From Angiostrongylus vasorum (Eukaryota > Nematoda > Chromadorea > Rhabditida > Metastrongylidae), in contig JADANN010000466.1 of the NCBI GenBank assembly GCA_018806985.1, positions 1,302,001-1,366,000 of the forward strand: DNA of 64,000 nt, written 5' to 3'. Shown here one piece after another: positions 12,801 through 23,646 of this stretch (positions within the stretch are counted from its first letter, which is position 1; each line of letters begins with the position of its first letter). The notes beneath the pieces were generated by a model. The model was not told where the DNA came from and made no database searches. It saw only the letters and a list, made by a program, of their open reading frames with translations. Made by a program: the position numbers and the translations under genes.

Positions 12801-14119
12801 GGAATTAACAAAGATTGTTTCATTAGTACTACCACTGACGGTTTCTGGAATGAATAAAAAATAAGATATAAAAACATTTGAATTACCGATGTTATGGTTG
12901 TGTGACATCCTCGTACCACCAAGACTACAGTTCCTCCACCTTGAGCTTAAATGAGTAACGAATCTGTTGAATACGGACCGAATACCTCTCTAATTAAACA
13001 ACAGCTTTATGGATAATTTCCACTTTGAAATATCAAATTTCACTCATGAACTACGTCATCAGAAAGAACTCTTGATCTTGGTTGCTTATGAGTCATATAT
13101 AGGGCCATATGTTACAAATGCATTAATAGGCACAGTCAGTAGTTCATCGCCTTATCGTGACTAGGAGGTCTCCATACAGGGGACTAGGCTAACAGTAAGC
13201 CAATGTCAGGAGTCATCGTTGGTCTGGTGGCAGCCTAAACGCGAAGTGGAAAATCTTTGTCCGATCCACTGCGGTTGACTGCTTATAGTGACCACTTAAG
13301 AAAACCATAGAACTCGAGAAAGAAAATCTCGCCCTGCAGGCAAATTAGCACTCACATGGAAATTCTGAGGAAGACCACACGACCGCTCGTGAAGAGGGGC
13401 CATTCAAATATCACGTAAGAGTAGTGTGGTTATGTAGCGTTTTGTGCTCAAATTACTCACTTGGAAAAATATCAGGATCTTCGAACATATATGTGAAGCA
13501 GCTTCCAGTACAGCTCTCCGTCTGTAATTTTCCGACATTCTGTGCTGAGCAGTCAGTGAAGTAGCTATCCTGGGGGCGCGGTAATCCTGTGATCTGCCAT
13601 CGAGAAGAGAGACCTTCAGAAGCGCACTGTAATAATGCGTTCATGGTAAAATGAGGACGAATATTATTGGAATGCAGGAGATGTCATTTCTTGAGTAGTT
13701 GAGTTGTAGTTAAAAAATCGCCCTATAAGTTCTTTTGATTTATTGAATATGCTCCATAGCAACTATCTACCTGGTGGCCTCTTTTCGCTTTACAAAAACA
13801 AGTTGTTCTTTGTCTTTCTTCAAATTTATTTACTTATCTCCTACCAGGAGGGGCGAAATGGTTGCAGTTGTAATTAGAATTGTTAATTATAAATCTTGGA
13901 GTTATTCTAGAAGAAGTATACACAATAGTGGTTAATAGTGTACTTTTAAGAAATTGGTGGATAGCTCTCGATTTTATAAGGAAACCTTATCGGCTTCTTT
14001 CGATATGAAAGCTCACTACTCACAGCGTAACACGATTTCGTTTCCTGACTGGACAAGCCGACCAGATAGAAAGATGAGAGCAGCAGGTGATGCACCGTAC
14101 TTGGCATTGCTGAGTACAT
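9854..14119 (-). CDS. Ly6/uPAR (LU) domain protein, GPI-anchor type, complete
   Basis: Three exons on the minus strand, 14119-14024, 13626-13461 and 10068-9854, join in phase (0, then 1) to 158 residues. Exon 1 supplies a signal peptide (LLLSSFYLVGL core) and ends in SCYA. Exon 2 continues CASEG, so the mature protein opens with the CYxC typical of LU domains. Exactly ten cysteines follow in an LU-like order, closing with CYCRDQQFCN. A short spacer and a hydrophobic end (LAFLITLSVLF) suggest a GPI signal. The product is probably a small surface protein; no partner can be named. The start could also be the in-frame Met at 14155 or 14107. Intron 2 is 3.4 kb long and holds a SINE. I infer the identity from the cysteine framework rather than from a close homologue. 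Confidence 0.78.
12071..12335 (-). repeat. SINE-A copy in the Ly6 intron
   Basis: A diverged family member with the 'gctctcgacattaatcag' tail side, a 'ggcggcctaccgatg' middle and the 'gcaccagacgtgcc' head side. It sits inside the long second intron of the Ly6 gene. Confidence 0.6.
12469..12587 (-). other. exon-like segment inside Ly6 intron 2, unassigned
   Basis: In reverse it begins after TTTCCAG and ends before GTTCGCC. It has a 39-codon open frame with two cysteines. Its phase does not fit between Ly6 exons 2 and 3 (it starts at phase 0 where phase 1 is needed), so I do not add it to that gene. Confidence 0.15.
13190..13290 (+). repeat. fragment of repeat-D
   Basis: Shares 'aagccaatgtcaggag' and 'gtccgatccactgcgg' type blocks with the long repeat at 34150-34535. 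Too short and diverged for exact borders. Confidence 0.3.
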
Positions 14120-14299
14120 AGACTGCGGGCACGAACGACTTCGTGGATGGCGCACGACTTATAAGCAGGTCTCGCCAGGAGATTATAATGAATCATGCAG
14201 TAAGTGCAAGGCACGGAGCAAGTCATTCCTGTTCGAGGATGATGCATCGTCTCCATACAGTTGAGGAATTTCAATTTTTTACCCTGTACTGAAAACCAC

Positions 14300-15060
14300 A
14301 TGACGTTCAGTCATCGCCGTCCTAGGGACTTAGACGGCGAAGCGATGAAACAGTGACCTAGGTCGAAAATGTGAAAGAGAAGAACATGCTCATAAATGTA
14401 TCCTGGGAGACTGGGAAACGAGTATAAACTGGTCTACCTAAAAGGGAACCACAACAAGGAAAGAATTTAAGACGAAACTGGACCCTTGAGACGGTAAGTA
14501 GCATGCGGGTGGATTTTTCGCAGAACAGTCACGAATATATTTGGACAATTGAATGCTTCGCTTCACGAGTAATGCAGGTAACAAGGGATTTCCCATTCGT
14601 TTGTTTGCCTCGCAATCGCAGCTTGGTATTCTTTTTCGAGCGTAGTAATAGAATGTGAGGTCTATTTCGTGACCCATAAATCGCTTCCAACCGCAAATGA
14701 AGCAGATTGGCTAGCGTGAGGACGTCAGCCCACCGTGTACGGGCTCATTCCATATAAAGGTGGCATCTTTCACTGATCTTCTAGTTGGTGTACCCTAACT
14801 TTTTGATCAGTCCGTGCATTTCGGTACTGATGTATATAATCCAATTGATGTTGAATTCGAGGTCGTTTTCGCATATAACTTAGAGGTCATCATACAAACG
14901 ATGTGAGGATGGTGAATGATGGAGACCACCGCACAGAGTCTTACATGGGTGAGAAATGTGCCTGGCTATGTCAAAAAATTAATCCGAAGTATGGTGCAAG
15001 GTCACGCATTTTCACAAAACACTTGCCTGCTGTTCATTTTCGAATTCTTGGATGATGTTT
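14300..15060. other. no recognisable gene
   Basis: No phased exon or family motif was found. It separates the Ly6 start from the decayed Penelope-like element. Confidence 0.35.
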
Positions 15061-16693
15061 TTTTATTCTTTTGCGAGGATAGGGTCTTCCACTTTAAAAA
15101 TCTTCCCCATTATGGTTCTGTGTTCTGTGTGCGGCTTGTGGGGTATTTGCTTTAACTTTCAGTTTACCGACTAGGTGTTCTTTCATATGGATGCGAGAGT
15201 GGCCTACCCTTTTCGTTAGCATATTCTTCTCCGCACGCTCTGCAAGAAATCAGAGAAACCGTACCCGTCACACAGGTGAGTTAAATGGACCCTCTACGAT
15301 AACCAGCAGCGATCGGCTGTGGTTGGGTTGCAATGAGGCAGCGCAGAACTTCACTAAGCAGAAACTGCATCAAGAGAGGGTCAGGCTGACGTTTGGTGAT
15401 CTACAGCTAGTTAGACCTATAACACCCTCCTCAATCCGGTTGAAACGACTACGGAAAGAAGTACGTGAATGCGTTAACAAAATCACGTTTGTTTATCAAG
15501 GAAATATAAATATACTGATAAATTCCAAGAATGACAGAAAGACGGCTCTGGGATTTTTCACGAGGTTTAGACTCCCTTCTCGAGTGATGATAGTATTAAG
15601 CCTTCCAGAAATGAATGTCGAGTTTCTGCTTTTAATGTGCCATATCCTATCTCATTATACACTTTAATAATCAAAACCAAAACCATTGAAATCTGTACAA
15701 TTTTCCAGTAAGAAGTCAGTTTATTTGTACGAGTTGCGCAGAATTCTGAGCTTCAGGAGGCACTGAAGCCGATGAAGGCTGTTACTGCATCGACTTGATT
15801 TCTGGAACATTTCTAGTAAATAAAAGTTGTTGAAATGCTTGGAGAAGTGATAGTCGGTTGGTGAGAGGTCCGGCGAGTATCGTGGATTTGACAGTTTCGC
15901 GGAGCAGCTCGTTCAACTTTTGCAGCAATGGGTGTACGACGTTGATGACTTCCGTTGACCAATTCGGGGCCCAGGCGCTCAAGTTCCCGTAACACTTCGT
16001 CGGTTTGTAGGACGTGCTTCTTTTCAGTAATCGTTTCAACCGGATTGAGGAAGCTGTTATAGTGCTAACTAGCTGTAAATCACCAAACGTCAGCGTGACC
16101 CTCTTTTGATACAGTTTCTGCTTAGTGGAGTTCCGCACGCATAGGATACAAAAGCATAGCGGAGACGATTTTGAAGTTAAAATCAATATCCTCGCCCAGG
16201 AGACTAAGACACCAACGCGCAAACTTCTTGAGGCTTTTTGGATAACTGCCAAAAAACCCTACAATGAGTGGCAGGGATGGATGCCCAGAGGTTATACGCG
16301 ACCTGACCCCGTATGTTCGCACCAATTTCTGATGTGGGATGGTGCAGTCATCAACTATATGCGACTATAATCGGTTGTTCTAACCTTCCTCATTGGAACT
16401 CACGTAAAAAGCGGTGGGTTTATCGAGAAGCTGTTGATCGTGTAATTACCATAGAGTTTTTCGCCTTTGTGTAAGTGTTATTGAAGCGTTTGGCCTAGTA
16501 AATTGTGTATCAGTGTACCCTTCCAGGCTCTGAAGAAGGCGATACTGCCGAACCGTCAGCTGCTGTTGTATTGTATTATGTTTTTCTATGGAAGTAAATG
16601 CATGCTGTTTAACAACCAAACTCTGAACAAGAAAACGACCCATTCACATTCCAGTGCCGAGGTTAATAGAAAGTCGATCCTGGGAACTGTTAC
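15060..16693 (-). mobile_element. Penelope-like element, old decayed copy
   Basis: The 15075-15340 stretch reads, in reverse, as a degenerate relative of the GIY-YIG region of the copy at 48101-49839. The right end, 16135-16693, matches the right arm of that copy, including the hammerhead region and the terminal 'gaggttaatagaaagtcgatcctgggaactg'. Two inverted segments, 15342-15470 and 16005-16130, encode a peptide with LTFGDLQLV, which I take to be another part of the PLE ORF. Many frame breaks are present. The left border is unclear. Confidence 0.6.
16526..16561 (+). ncRNA. hammerhead ribozyme motif, core-mutated
   Basis: It has the GGCT stem I strand, CTGAAGA, a GGC/GCC stem II and the AGCT stem I partner. 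The conserved GAAA reads GAAC here, changing the base that should pair across stem III, so self-cleavage is probably lost. Confidence 0.5.
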
Positions 16694-17640
16694 AAGTTCG
16701 GAGTACGTTTCGCTTCTACTTTCAATTTACCGCAATCAAGTCGCAATTGAACCCACATGCAACCTCTGCCACATCTACAGATTTACGATTTACGGAGCGA
16801 TAAAGTGGGAGGGGAAATTGACGGGTTCTGCATATCGGCACTTCATCCAGTATAAGTGTTTAAGTATGTCCTAGACTTGATTGGCGATCTTCATCTTCCA
16901 CGTGAATGTCGGCGAGTGCTGGTCAAGACTCTTTCTCTGAAATCCTATGACAGCCGTGCTAAAGGCGGGGTCGAAGCAGTGCTTTGCTTGTAATGAACGG
17001 CATTAGTACCAGTGCGCTACCCGCCGCGATATCAGAATACGTCATAATTTCCTTCCGCAGAGAACTACTTATTGGCCTGTTTTCGGCGCAAAGCATTGAA
17101 GCGAAAACTTATGCCTTGTAGGTGGAATTATTTCTTATTACTGTCATTGTTCTTAAAGGCATTGTCATCGTAAAAGTCGTTCAACTATCTAATGCAAATT
17201 TGGCCAAAAATTATTTGGTTTTCTTCTAAGGTAAAGATAGAACTATTTTAGAAACATCTGGCTCAGATTTTGGGAAAATTCTATTTCTGGACCTCCTGTT
17301 CTCATCTTTTTGTTTTTTCTTTATGCGAAAATGAGGTGCACAAAATATGAGAAGCTCGGTAGACACATTTGGAACAACGCAGTTTTTGTTCATTTCTGTC
17401 AAGAATTTCTCGATTACTAGAACACTGAAGGACTTAGTAACATGTTGAGGCTTACACAAGATAGTTTTTCCTGCCAGTAGCTGAGTATGCACGGCTTTTC
17501 TAAAAGTGCTTTAATTCCAAACTTGTTGAAGACATTCACGACATGCAGCGTTTATCGGCCGGGACTGTCGGTTGGCGCGACGAATAATTCGCAGCCTTTT
17601 CTAAATTGCTGGCTTTTCGACAATGAGGATGAAAAAAGCA

Positions 17641-17893
17641 CTTGGCGTTAATCAGTCCCTGAGGGATGCGCCATGCATTCGACTCCATCAATCATCATTG
17701 GGATGATTGAATGGATATCTAGCCTCTACGATGACTCGTGCTAGCCTACCGATGTATCGGCCCAGTGCTGCTTATCCTCCCAGATAAGCCTGGTAGCAAA
17801 TTGCTGACCTGGAAGGCTCGGTGAGCCTTGGGCGCAGGGATCGAATCCGTTTGTATAGCAGGGCGCCTCTAACCACTGCACAACATGCGCTCC
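17641..17893 (-). repeat. SINE-A copy
   Basis: Nearly full length. The reverse-strand head is 'gagcgcatgttgtgcagtggttagaggcgccctg' (A box) with a B-box-like 'ggattcgatccc'. The body carries the 'ctaccgatgtatcgg' block and a 'gggatgcgccatgc' end. Confidence 0.75.
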
Positions 17894-18539
17894 ATTCGAT
17901 AGCAAGAGAGTAAACAATTTTTCGATAACTGGAGAACTTTAGGGGTTGCAAACATGACAAGATTGTAGGAGAGACTTCGCTGTATCGTTCTATATGTATA
18001 TAAATGAATGGTATATATGCTGCTATTTACTGTGTTACGATGGTGCATCATGCAAATACATGTTGTCAGGGTCCGGAAGGATTTGACAGCTCATATGATG
18101 TCTATTCCGATGTTTTCGTGTTCGTATGTGTTGTTCGTGTTGTGTTGTTGCATTTCGTATAAAAAATGTTTATAATGGAAAAGCACTTAGTTGTTAACAA
18201 AATTGCCGGTGAATGAACTCGTCTCAAGAAACATTTTTATGTGAACCGCAAAGCGCAGAGAGTGGCATTTGTGATCCGAGTGCTCCTAAACTGGTCTGGT
18301 TTCGAATTGCTATCGGAAGACCGTATATGGTATGGCAAAGGAGTTCTCTACCCCACCGAAATGAATGTGGACACTATACGACCTAGGCATTTGGGCGCAT
18401 ACGTCCATATTGTCCTTAATGTGTTGAAGCATGAAGGATAAAGCGTTTAGAATAGATCAACCCTTAAAGGAGATCCCATGCATTTGGCTCCACCTACAAA
18501 ATAAGTGATTTCGACCAGCATAACTAAATTCAATGACGA

Positions 18540-18790
18540 TTCGTGCTCCCCAGGTCATTCCCGTTGACATGTGAGAATACTGATGGCACTGTTAGGGTAA
18601 AAAACTACCTGAGAGAAAGGCAGAACGAGGGCCTCAGTGGTGCACTGGGGGAACACGTGATCCCCCGGATGGGTAATCGAGTATTCGAGTCTGGCCTGGC
18701 TTCCAATTTCTGCAAGTATCTCAGCATTGTTTTGGTTGTATTTCGCATAATACTCTACCAGAAGAAATATTAGGCAGTAAAGGAAAAAAT
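18540..18790 (+). repeat. SINE-B copy
   Basis: It contains 'cagtggtgcactggggg' and 'attcgagtctgg', a fair B box, then 'tatctcagcattg' and the 'aggcagtaaag' tail. This copy shows the tRNA-like B box of the family best. Confidence 0.65.
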
Positions 18791-18814
18791 CAAGCATTAT
18801 TACATCAGTGTTTT

Positions 18815-18935
18815 AATGTCCTCCCAGACAGGTCTAGCCCCAATTTGCTAACCTTATGGAGATCGTATGCTAAGTTTAACTGGAGCGTGTGATCGAATCA
18901 AACCAACAACGCTGTTTGTATTGCGATACATATAT
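18815..18935 (-). repeat. partial SINE-A copy
   Basis: Only the 'cctcccagacaggtct' to 'gtttgtattgcgata' part is present. It directly follows the SINE-B tail, so the two elements abut. Confidence 0.4.
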
Positions 18936-19214
18936 ACCCACTGAGTTGAATGATCCCCCTACTGCATATTGTTCGTTCACGATTGTGTTGAAAGACTTCT
19001 CAAACCTAGTAGTTTTACTCAGTGATTTAGTGTTACATTGTGATAGGCATTTACTGCTTAAAAACGACTGTAATGCTTGAAAGTAAGAGCAAATTATGGC
19101 GTGTTTTTTGTTTTGAAGTTTTCGTTATTCCTTTATTCTTCTATCATATTTTGAGTATTAAAAGTGCAGATAGAGATATTTATACTTGATGTTTTCCATG
19201 CAGGTAATCTCTTG

Positions 19215-19490
19215 AGAGGGGGCTGCGTGTGGCGCTGTGGTTACAGGCACCCCCGCAGTATGCATGGGATCGATCCCACGCTCTCCCTCCCTCCAGGGTT
19301 GGCAAATTGGTACCAGGCTTGTCTGGAACGATAGCAGCACTGGCTCGATACATGGGTAGGCCATCGTTAGTCATTGTAAAGCCCAGATATGCACACAGTC
19401 ATCTCCAACGATACTACGAACGGAGTCGAATGCATGGCGCATCCTTCAGGGGATTGATCGACGCCAAGAGCTTTATCCTTTAATCTCTTG
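19215..19490 (+). repeat. SINE-A copy, plus orientation
   Basis: The head 'gcgtgtggcgctgtggttacagg' gives the A box and 'gggatcgatccc' the B-box position. The body runs through 'ggtaccaggcttgtctgg' and the tail ends 'gagctttatcctttaat'. It is a good reference copy for the family. Confidence 0.75.
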
Positions 19491-20358
19491 AGGAAATAAT
19501 CCCCTTTAGATTTCTTTGCGTTGTTTCGTAGCTACTCTTTTCCGTTAGAATTGCGTTCGTTGTCTGTTGGTGTTTGGTGTGTGGTGTAGGTAAGTATACT
19601 CTTCTCCTTTGGTAATCCTTCACTTCTCGGAGGGTTAAGTAGTTGAAATAAGAGACACAGAAAGTATGGAATATCTTCATGAATGAATTACGAACTTCTA
19701 GGCGATTGTTCTCTCTTGTGGTTTGGTAGAGCTTCACTGTTTGAACGTAAAGAGTTTTTCGAACAAACTGAAATAATAGGGCAAAGTGGCCATTAGGTGT
19801 TCTGTATTTAATTGGATCATGGCACTTAGTACAACTTCTTTTCCCACGTCCCATTCAATTTGACTGTTAATATCAGTCACGACATGATAATCGAGTAATC
19901 TGTTTTGTTGAATTTCCTCGAATTGTTAACGTCTGTAGTTCTAATGGAGGACTAGGTGTAACGACTCATGCAGGTCACTATGAGTTTCATTCAGCCGCAA
20001 ATGTTTTCGCTCCAGACATCTGGTTTTTTGCTCAGATTTTGACATTCTTGTTCATTCATCGATGGGAGTGCTATCTATATAAACATGCCAATATTGGCGG
20101 TATTAGTATCGAATTTGATAAATAAACAACAGAAATAAAACCATAGTTTTTTCAAGGTTATTGTGGCATTGTGACATCTCAGAGTCAGTGTTGCTGTTGC
20201 TGGTGGGGTGGGAGGGGGAGGACAACCTACTATATTGGCATGATTTCTATGTTTCCCATTTATCGTCATAAGATAAGATACACCTGTAAGGTAAGCTATC
20301 TTGCTCTACCTAGGTGAAATCCTAGTTTTCTGGAATGTATGGCACATATTCCTTTCAC

Positions 20359-20498
20359 CTTTTTGTTTCTTTCGCATGAAGGCTCGTATTTCGACCACGA
20401 AGACAGTTCAACAAACGGGATTTCTTCTGGCAGAATACGAGATTCTTGCGCAGTACAATGTTTGAAGTTGCTTCTGTTGATTTGGAAACTTTGAAAAT
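20359..20498 (-). CDS. candidate orphan exon, unrecognised
   Basis: In reverse it is bounded by CCTAG and AAG|GTGAAA. The phase-consistent open frame has 46 whole codons, with a WSKYEPSC motif that loosely recalls thrombospondin type 1 repeats. No partner exon was found on either side. It may be a real exon of a gene whose other parts I could not see, or chance. Confidence 0.2.
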
Positions 20499-20751
20499 CT
20501 AGGTTTTTTCCTACCATTTTGAAAATCTTAGTTGTAAACATATTTAGAGTGAAAAGAATACTGTAGAAATATTACACACGTGATTAAAACAAAGAGAGCG
20601 AAGTTTCTTCCAAAATTCGCTGGAGTTATCAACTTTTCAAAGATTATAAAGATTGAGTAAACGTCGTCAGTAGACGGCAAACCAACTTGAGGCATGAGGT
20701 GTTGAAGAGCTATTAAAATCCCTATTTTTTCTTCACTACTCTCCAATGGGG

Positions 20752-21035
20752 CTCGTAGCTTAGTGGTCGGAGGCGCCCTGAAATCACTTGGGGTTAATAC
20801 CCCCACCCCAGGAGCTCCCCAAAGCCCTCCATCCCTCCAGGGTAGGCAAATTGGTACCAGACTTGTCTGGGAAGATAGCAGCATTGGCTCGATACATCGG
20901 TACCCCACCGCGAGTTGTTGTAAAGGCCACATTTGCCTTCAATCACCTCCAACGCTGCTCGATGAAGTCGAATGCGTGACGCATCCCTCAGGGTAGAACA
21001 ACGTCGGGAGCTTTATCCTTTATTTTTTAGTCTCC
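20752..21035 (+). repeat. SINE-A copy, plus orientation
   Basis: The head is 'gctcgtagcttagtggtcggaggcgccctg', followed by the 'ccctccatccctccaggg' and 'cagacttgtctggg' blocks. The tail is 'gagctttatcctttat'. Confidence 0.75.
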
Positions 21036-21643
21036 AGTGCTTTACTGTTTATTATCATTTTCTCTCATGGATAGAATTATCCATCGCTTTAACATGCTTC
21101 TGATTGTTCGTACATATGTGCGCTGCATAGCCATCACTTTGTTAGGCTTCACATTCTCGATCAACATCCACGGCTCGCCCACTTTCCTCTTAAATCTGTC
21201 GTCGAATAGTATTTTCTACGATAATCAGTGGATTGGTGATGCGCCGCTGCTTCTTCTGAAGACAGATGTCCGTTCGGAATTTCAAACGAATGGTGATTTC
21301 ACTGGCCACCAACTGGAATGTTCCCATTGTAGTCAAACGGTCAGCTCTAATATAAAACGTTCTTTTTTACGGTCTTTTTGTAATTTTCGAAATAATGCGG
21401 AAACTATTTGCCATCTTTCAGGCCAACGATGTGCTGAGTAATTGTCGTTTTGGTATTGGACACCAAATCTCTTCCACCTGTTAGCATCCATCGCAGAAAT
21501 TTTCCGACTATCTGCCTTCTGGAGCTCACTTTAATGGTTCTGTTCAATCTGCAATAAATCCTCGTCAACCTATGACGTTGTTGCTGGCAGACTACTCGAG
21601 ACACACGTATGGGCAACAACTATAGGTGTGATGATGTCGTGCG

Positions 21644-21673
21644 TTAGGCTTAGGGTTAGGCTGAGGCTCAGGT
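21644..21673 (+). repeat. interstitial nematode telomere-like repeats
   Basis: Consecutive hexamers TTAGGC, TTAGGG, TTAGGC, TGAGGC and TCAGGT occur. TTAGGC is the nematode telomere unit. The tract is short and degenerate, and there is no sign of a chromosome end. Confidence 0.6.
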
Positions 21674-22069
21674 ATTTCTCAAACAGTAATTGAACTATGG
21701 CGGGAGCCTGGAGCTCTGAAATCGGGTAGGGCGAAATCTATATGGACTTGGAGAACTTCAACACACATGACGAAATAACTTCCGAATTTTCCATGCATTT
21801 AATTTTCTCATCAGATATCTTCTTCCAGTGATTGTATTTATTGAATTTATTGGTTCTAGACTGAGCCATCAACTTCTGATTGCTGTACTTCTTCCGCGTT
21901 GACGAACCCTCGCCTACACATTGACGAGGAACGCGGACTGGAAGTGAGCGTGCTCAGATTCTGTGGCTTTCAACCTTTATTCGGTATTCTTCCACAACCT
22001 TTTTGCTCGATATTGTTCCGTTTTCATTGAATACTTATTTGGATACCACTCGTATAAAGGGAGGGTTAC

Positions 22070-22405
22070 TATGGTATTCTACAATGGTGCTGAGATATTT
22101 GCAAAACTCCGGACCGCAGATGTCAGCTGGGAGAATCGAACTATAAACGGTTAAGGTAACGACATTGTGATTTCCACTACAGCCTCAACTTAACTGGGTT
22201 CAATACCGACTTAGGCTCCTCAGATCAATCCCGTCGACGAGTGGTCGTCTAGTAGGTACTGTAGGTTAAAACACGGCTGAGTTAGACGAGCAACAAAGGA
22301 CTGGCATGGTGTGGTGGTGAACGCATTGGGATAGGATAATAGAGCGTTCGTTCGCCAAAGCAGACACCTGCTGTCCGAGGTTTTTCAAATGTCTGAGCAC
22401 CTTTT
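22070..22405 (+). repeat. SINE-B copies, tail-to-head fragments
   Basis: A reverse-orientation tail piece (about 22075-22140) is followed by a plus-orientation copy (22165-22405) with 'tggtgtggtggtgaacgc' and 'cagacacctgctgtccgag'. Confidence 0.5.
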
Positions 22406-22499
22406 GGTTGAATTGACACAATTTGTGGTCTCTTCGATAGTTGTGTTGCTGCGTTAAACAATAATTGTAACGTGGCTATAGGTGCCATAGGAGTATCGT

Positions 22500-22880
22500 G
22501 GGCGGATGGCACAGTGGTAGTGATGCCCGTCATCAGGAGCACGGTAGTAGTCCGATTCCGCTCCGAACCAACCAAGCCTCTCATTCCTCCGAGGTCGGCA
22601 GATTGGTACTGGAGTTGTCTGGGAACAAAATCACTCTGTGTAATCCAGCTGGGAGCTATCCCAGGACTCCAAGGAGAACTGCTCGCCAGCATTCTACGAC
22701 GTTCAAGATGAAATGAAAATTCTCAAGCAGCAACCGAAGTCACTCATAAAAAGCTGGAAGATCATCGTGGTAAATGGATGCGAGGAAACGAATCAAATGT
22801 GAGAAGTGCTGGGAACCGCACAGTAGACGTGAAGACGGGTCAAAATAAATTAAAATAAAACAAAAGTAAAATAAAAATAT
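22500..22880 (+). repeat. SINE-C copy, near complete
   Basis: The tRNA-like head is 'ggatggcacagtggtagtg' (A box) with 'agtccgattccgctcc' (B box). It is followed by 'ttggtactggagttgtctgggaa', a long body and an A-rich tail of 'aaaataaa' units. It is the longest SINE family in the window (about 380 bp). Confidence 0.7.
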
Positions 22881-23646
22881 GGGTGTTTCTGGAATAGAAA
22901 GTCCAAGTCATGATGGTATAGTTACATATCAACTAGTTGTCGACATTCTTCCACAAGATGGAACGCGCTCGAGGTTTGAGTAACTGGCGCTGATCAGTGA
23001 AAGTGACTTCAAAACAAACAGATGAAGTGAAAGCGCAATTTGCCAGATGATACGGATGGAGCCGATTCTTGTTCAGCATTAGAAATTTCTGATTTCTAAG
23101 CTGTTATGGAGAATTTTCCTCAAACCTGCAATGTATGACATCACCGAAGAATCCTTCAAGTCTTTCTATGTGCAGACCTTTCAACAACAGTTTCCTTCTC
23201 AACAAACTGGTTAGGTCACTTATCCGTAACTGTAATCCTGTTATTCTGCTGAAGGCTTTGATTCAGCTCGGAATAGAACCTCCTAAACTTTGAATTATTT
23301 TTCGGCTACGGTAGTAGCCCTTCTCCGCAATGTGGTCCTCATGCGCACTCGTAGACGAGCAGACTGGCTATTTTCATTTGATGGTAGCCATAGTGTCGGC
23401 AATATTCTGTGTTCGTCCTGATCATCGGTATCGTAGTGATTCCTTAAGGCGTTTTGATCTGTTCTTAACAGTACTTTGTAAGTAGTTGTGTAGAATTAAT
23501 ATATCTTCTTCGTTGATAAGCTAATGTGAGGTTTCTCTTACAAACCTCGTGTTGGCTCATCAATAAAAAAATATATATTGATTTGTCATCTCGAGGCTGA
23601 AGGAGAATCGATTTTTGAAATGTAATATGTCTCTGTCATTATTCAG

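Noticed and set aside
14020..14301. Cys-rich 93-codon minus-strand frame overlapping Ly6 exon 1
   Set aside because: It overlaps the signal-peptide exon in another frame. The Ly6 reading gives matching phases and the LU cysteine pattern; this one does not.
19480..19854. 124-codon minus-strand frame
   Set aside because: It starts close to a SINE-A tail and shows no domain or splice context; its length is within chance expectation for this base composition.
21037..21441. 134-codon plus-strand frame with a few cysteines
   Set aside because: No signal peptide, no family motif and no splice partner in phase; it could be chance. The opposite strand also has open segments that I could not phase.
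23158..23193. Gln-rich segment TFQQQFPSQQ after a GTGCAG site as an upstream SMAD linker exon
   Set aside because: Its end phase (1) does not match the start of the next SMAD exon (phase 0) and it is too short to stand alone.
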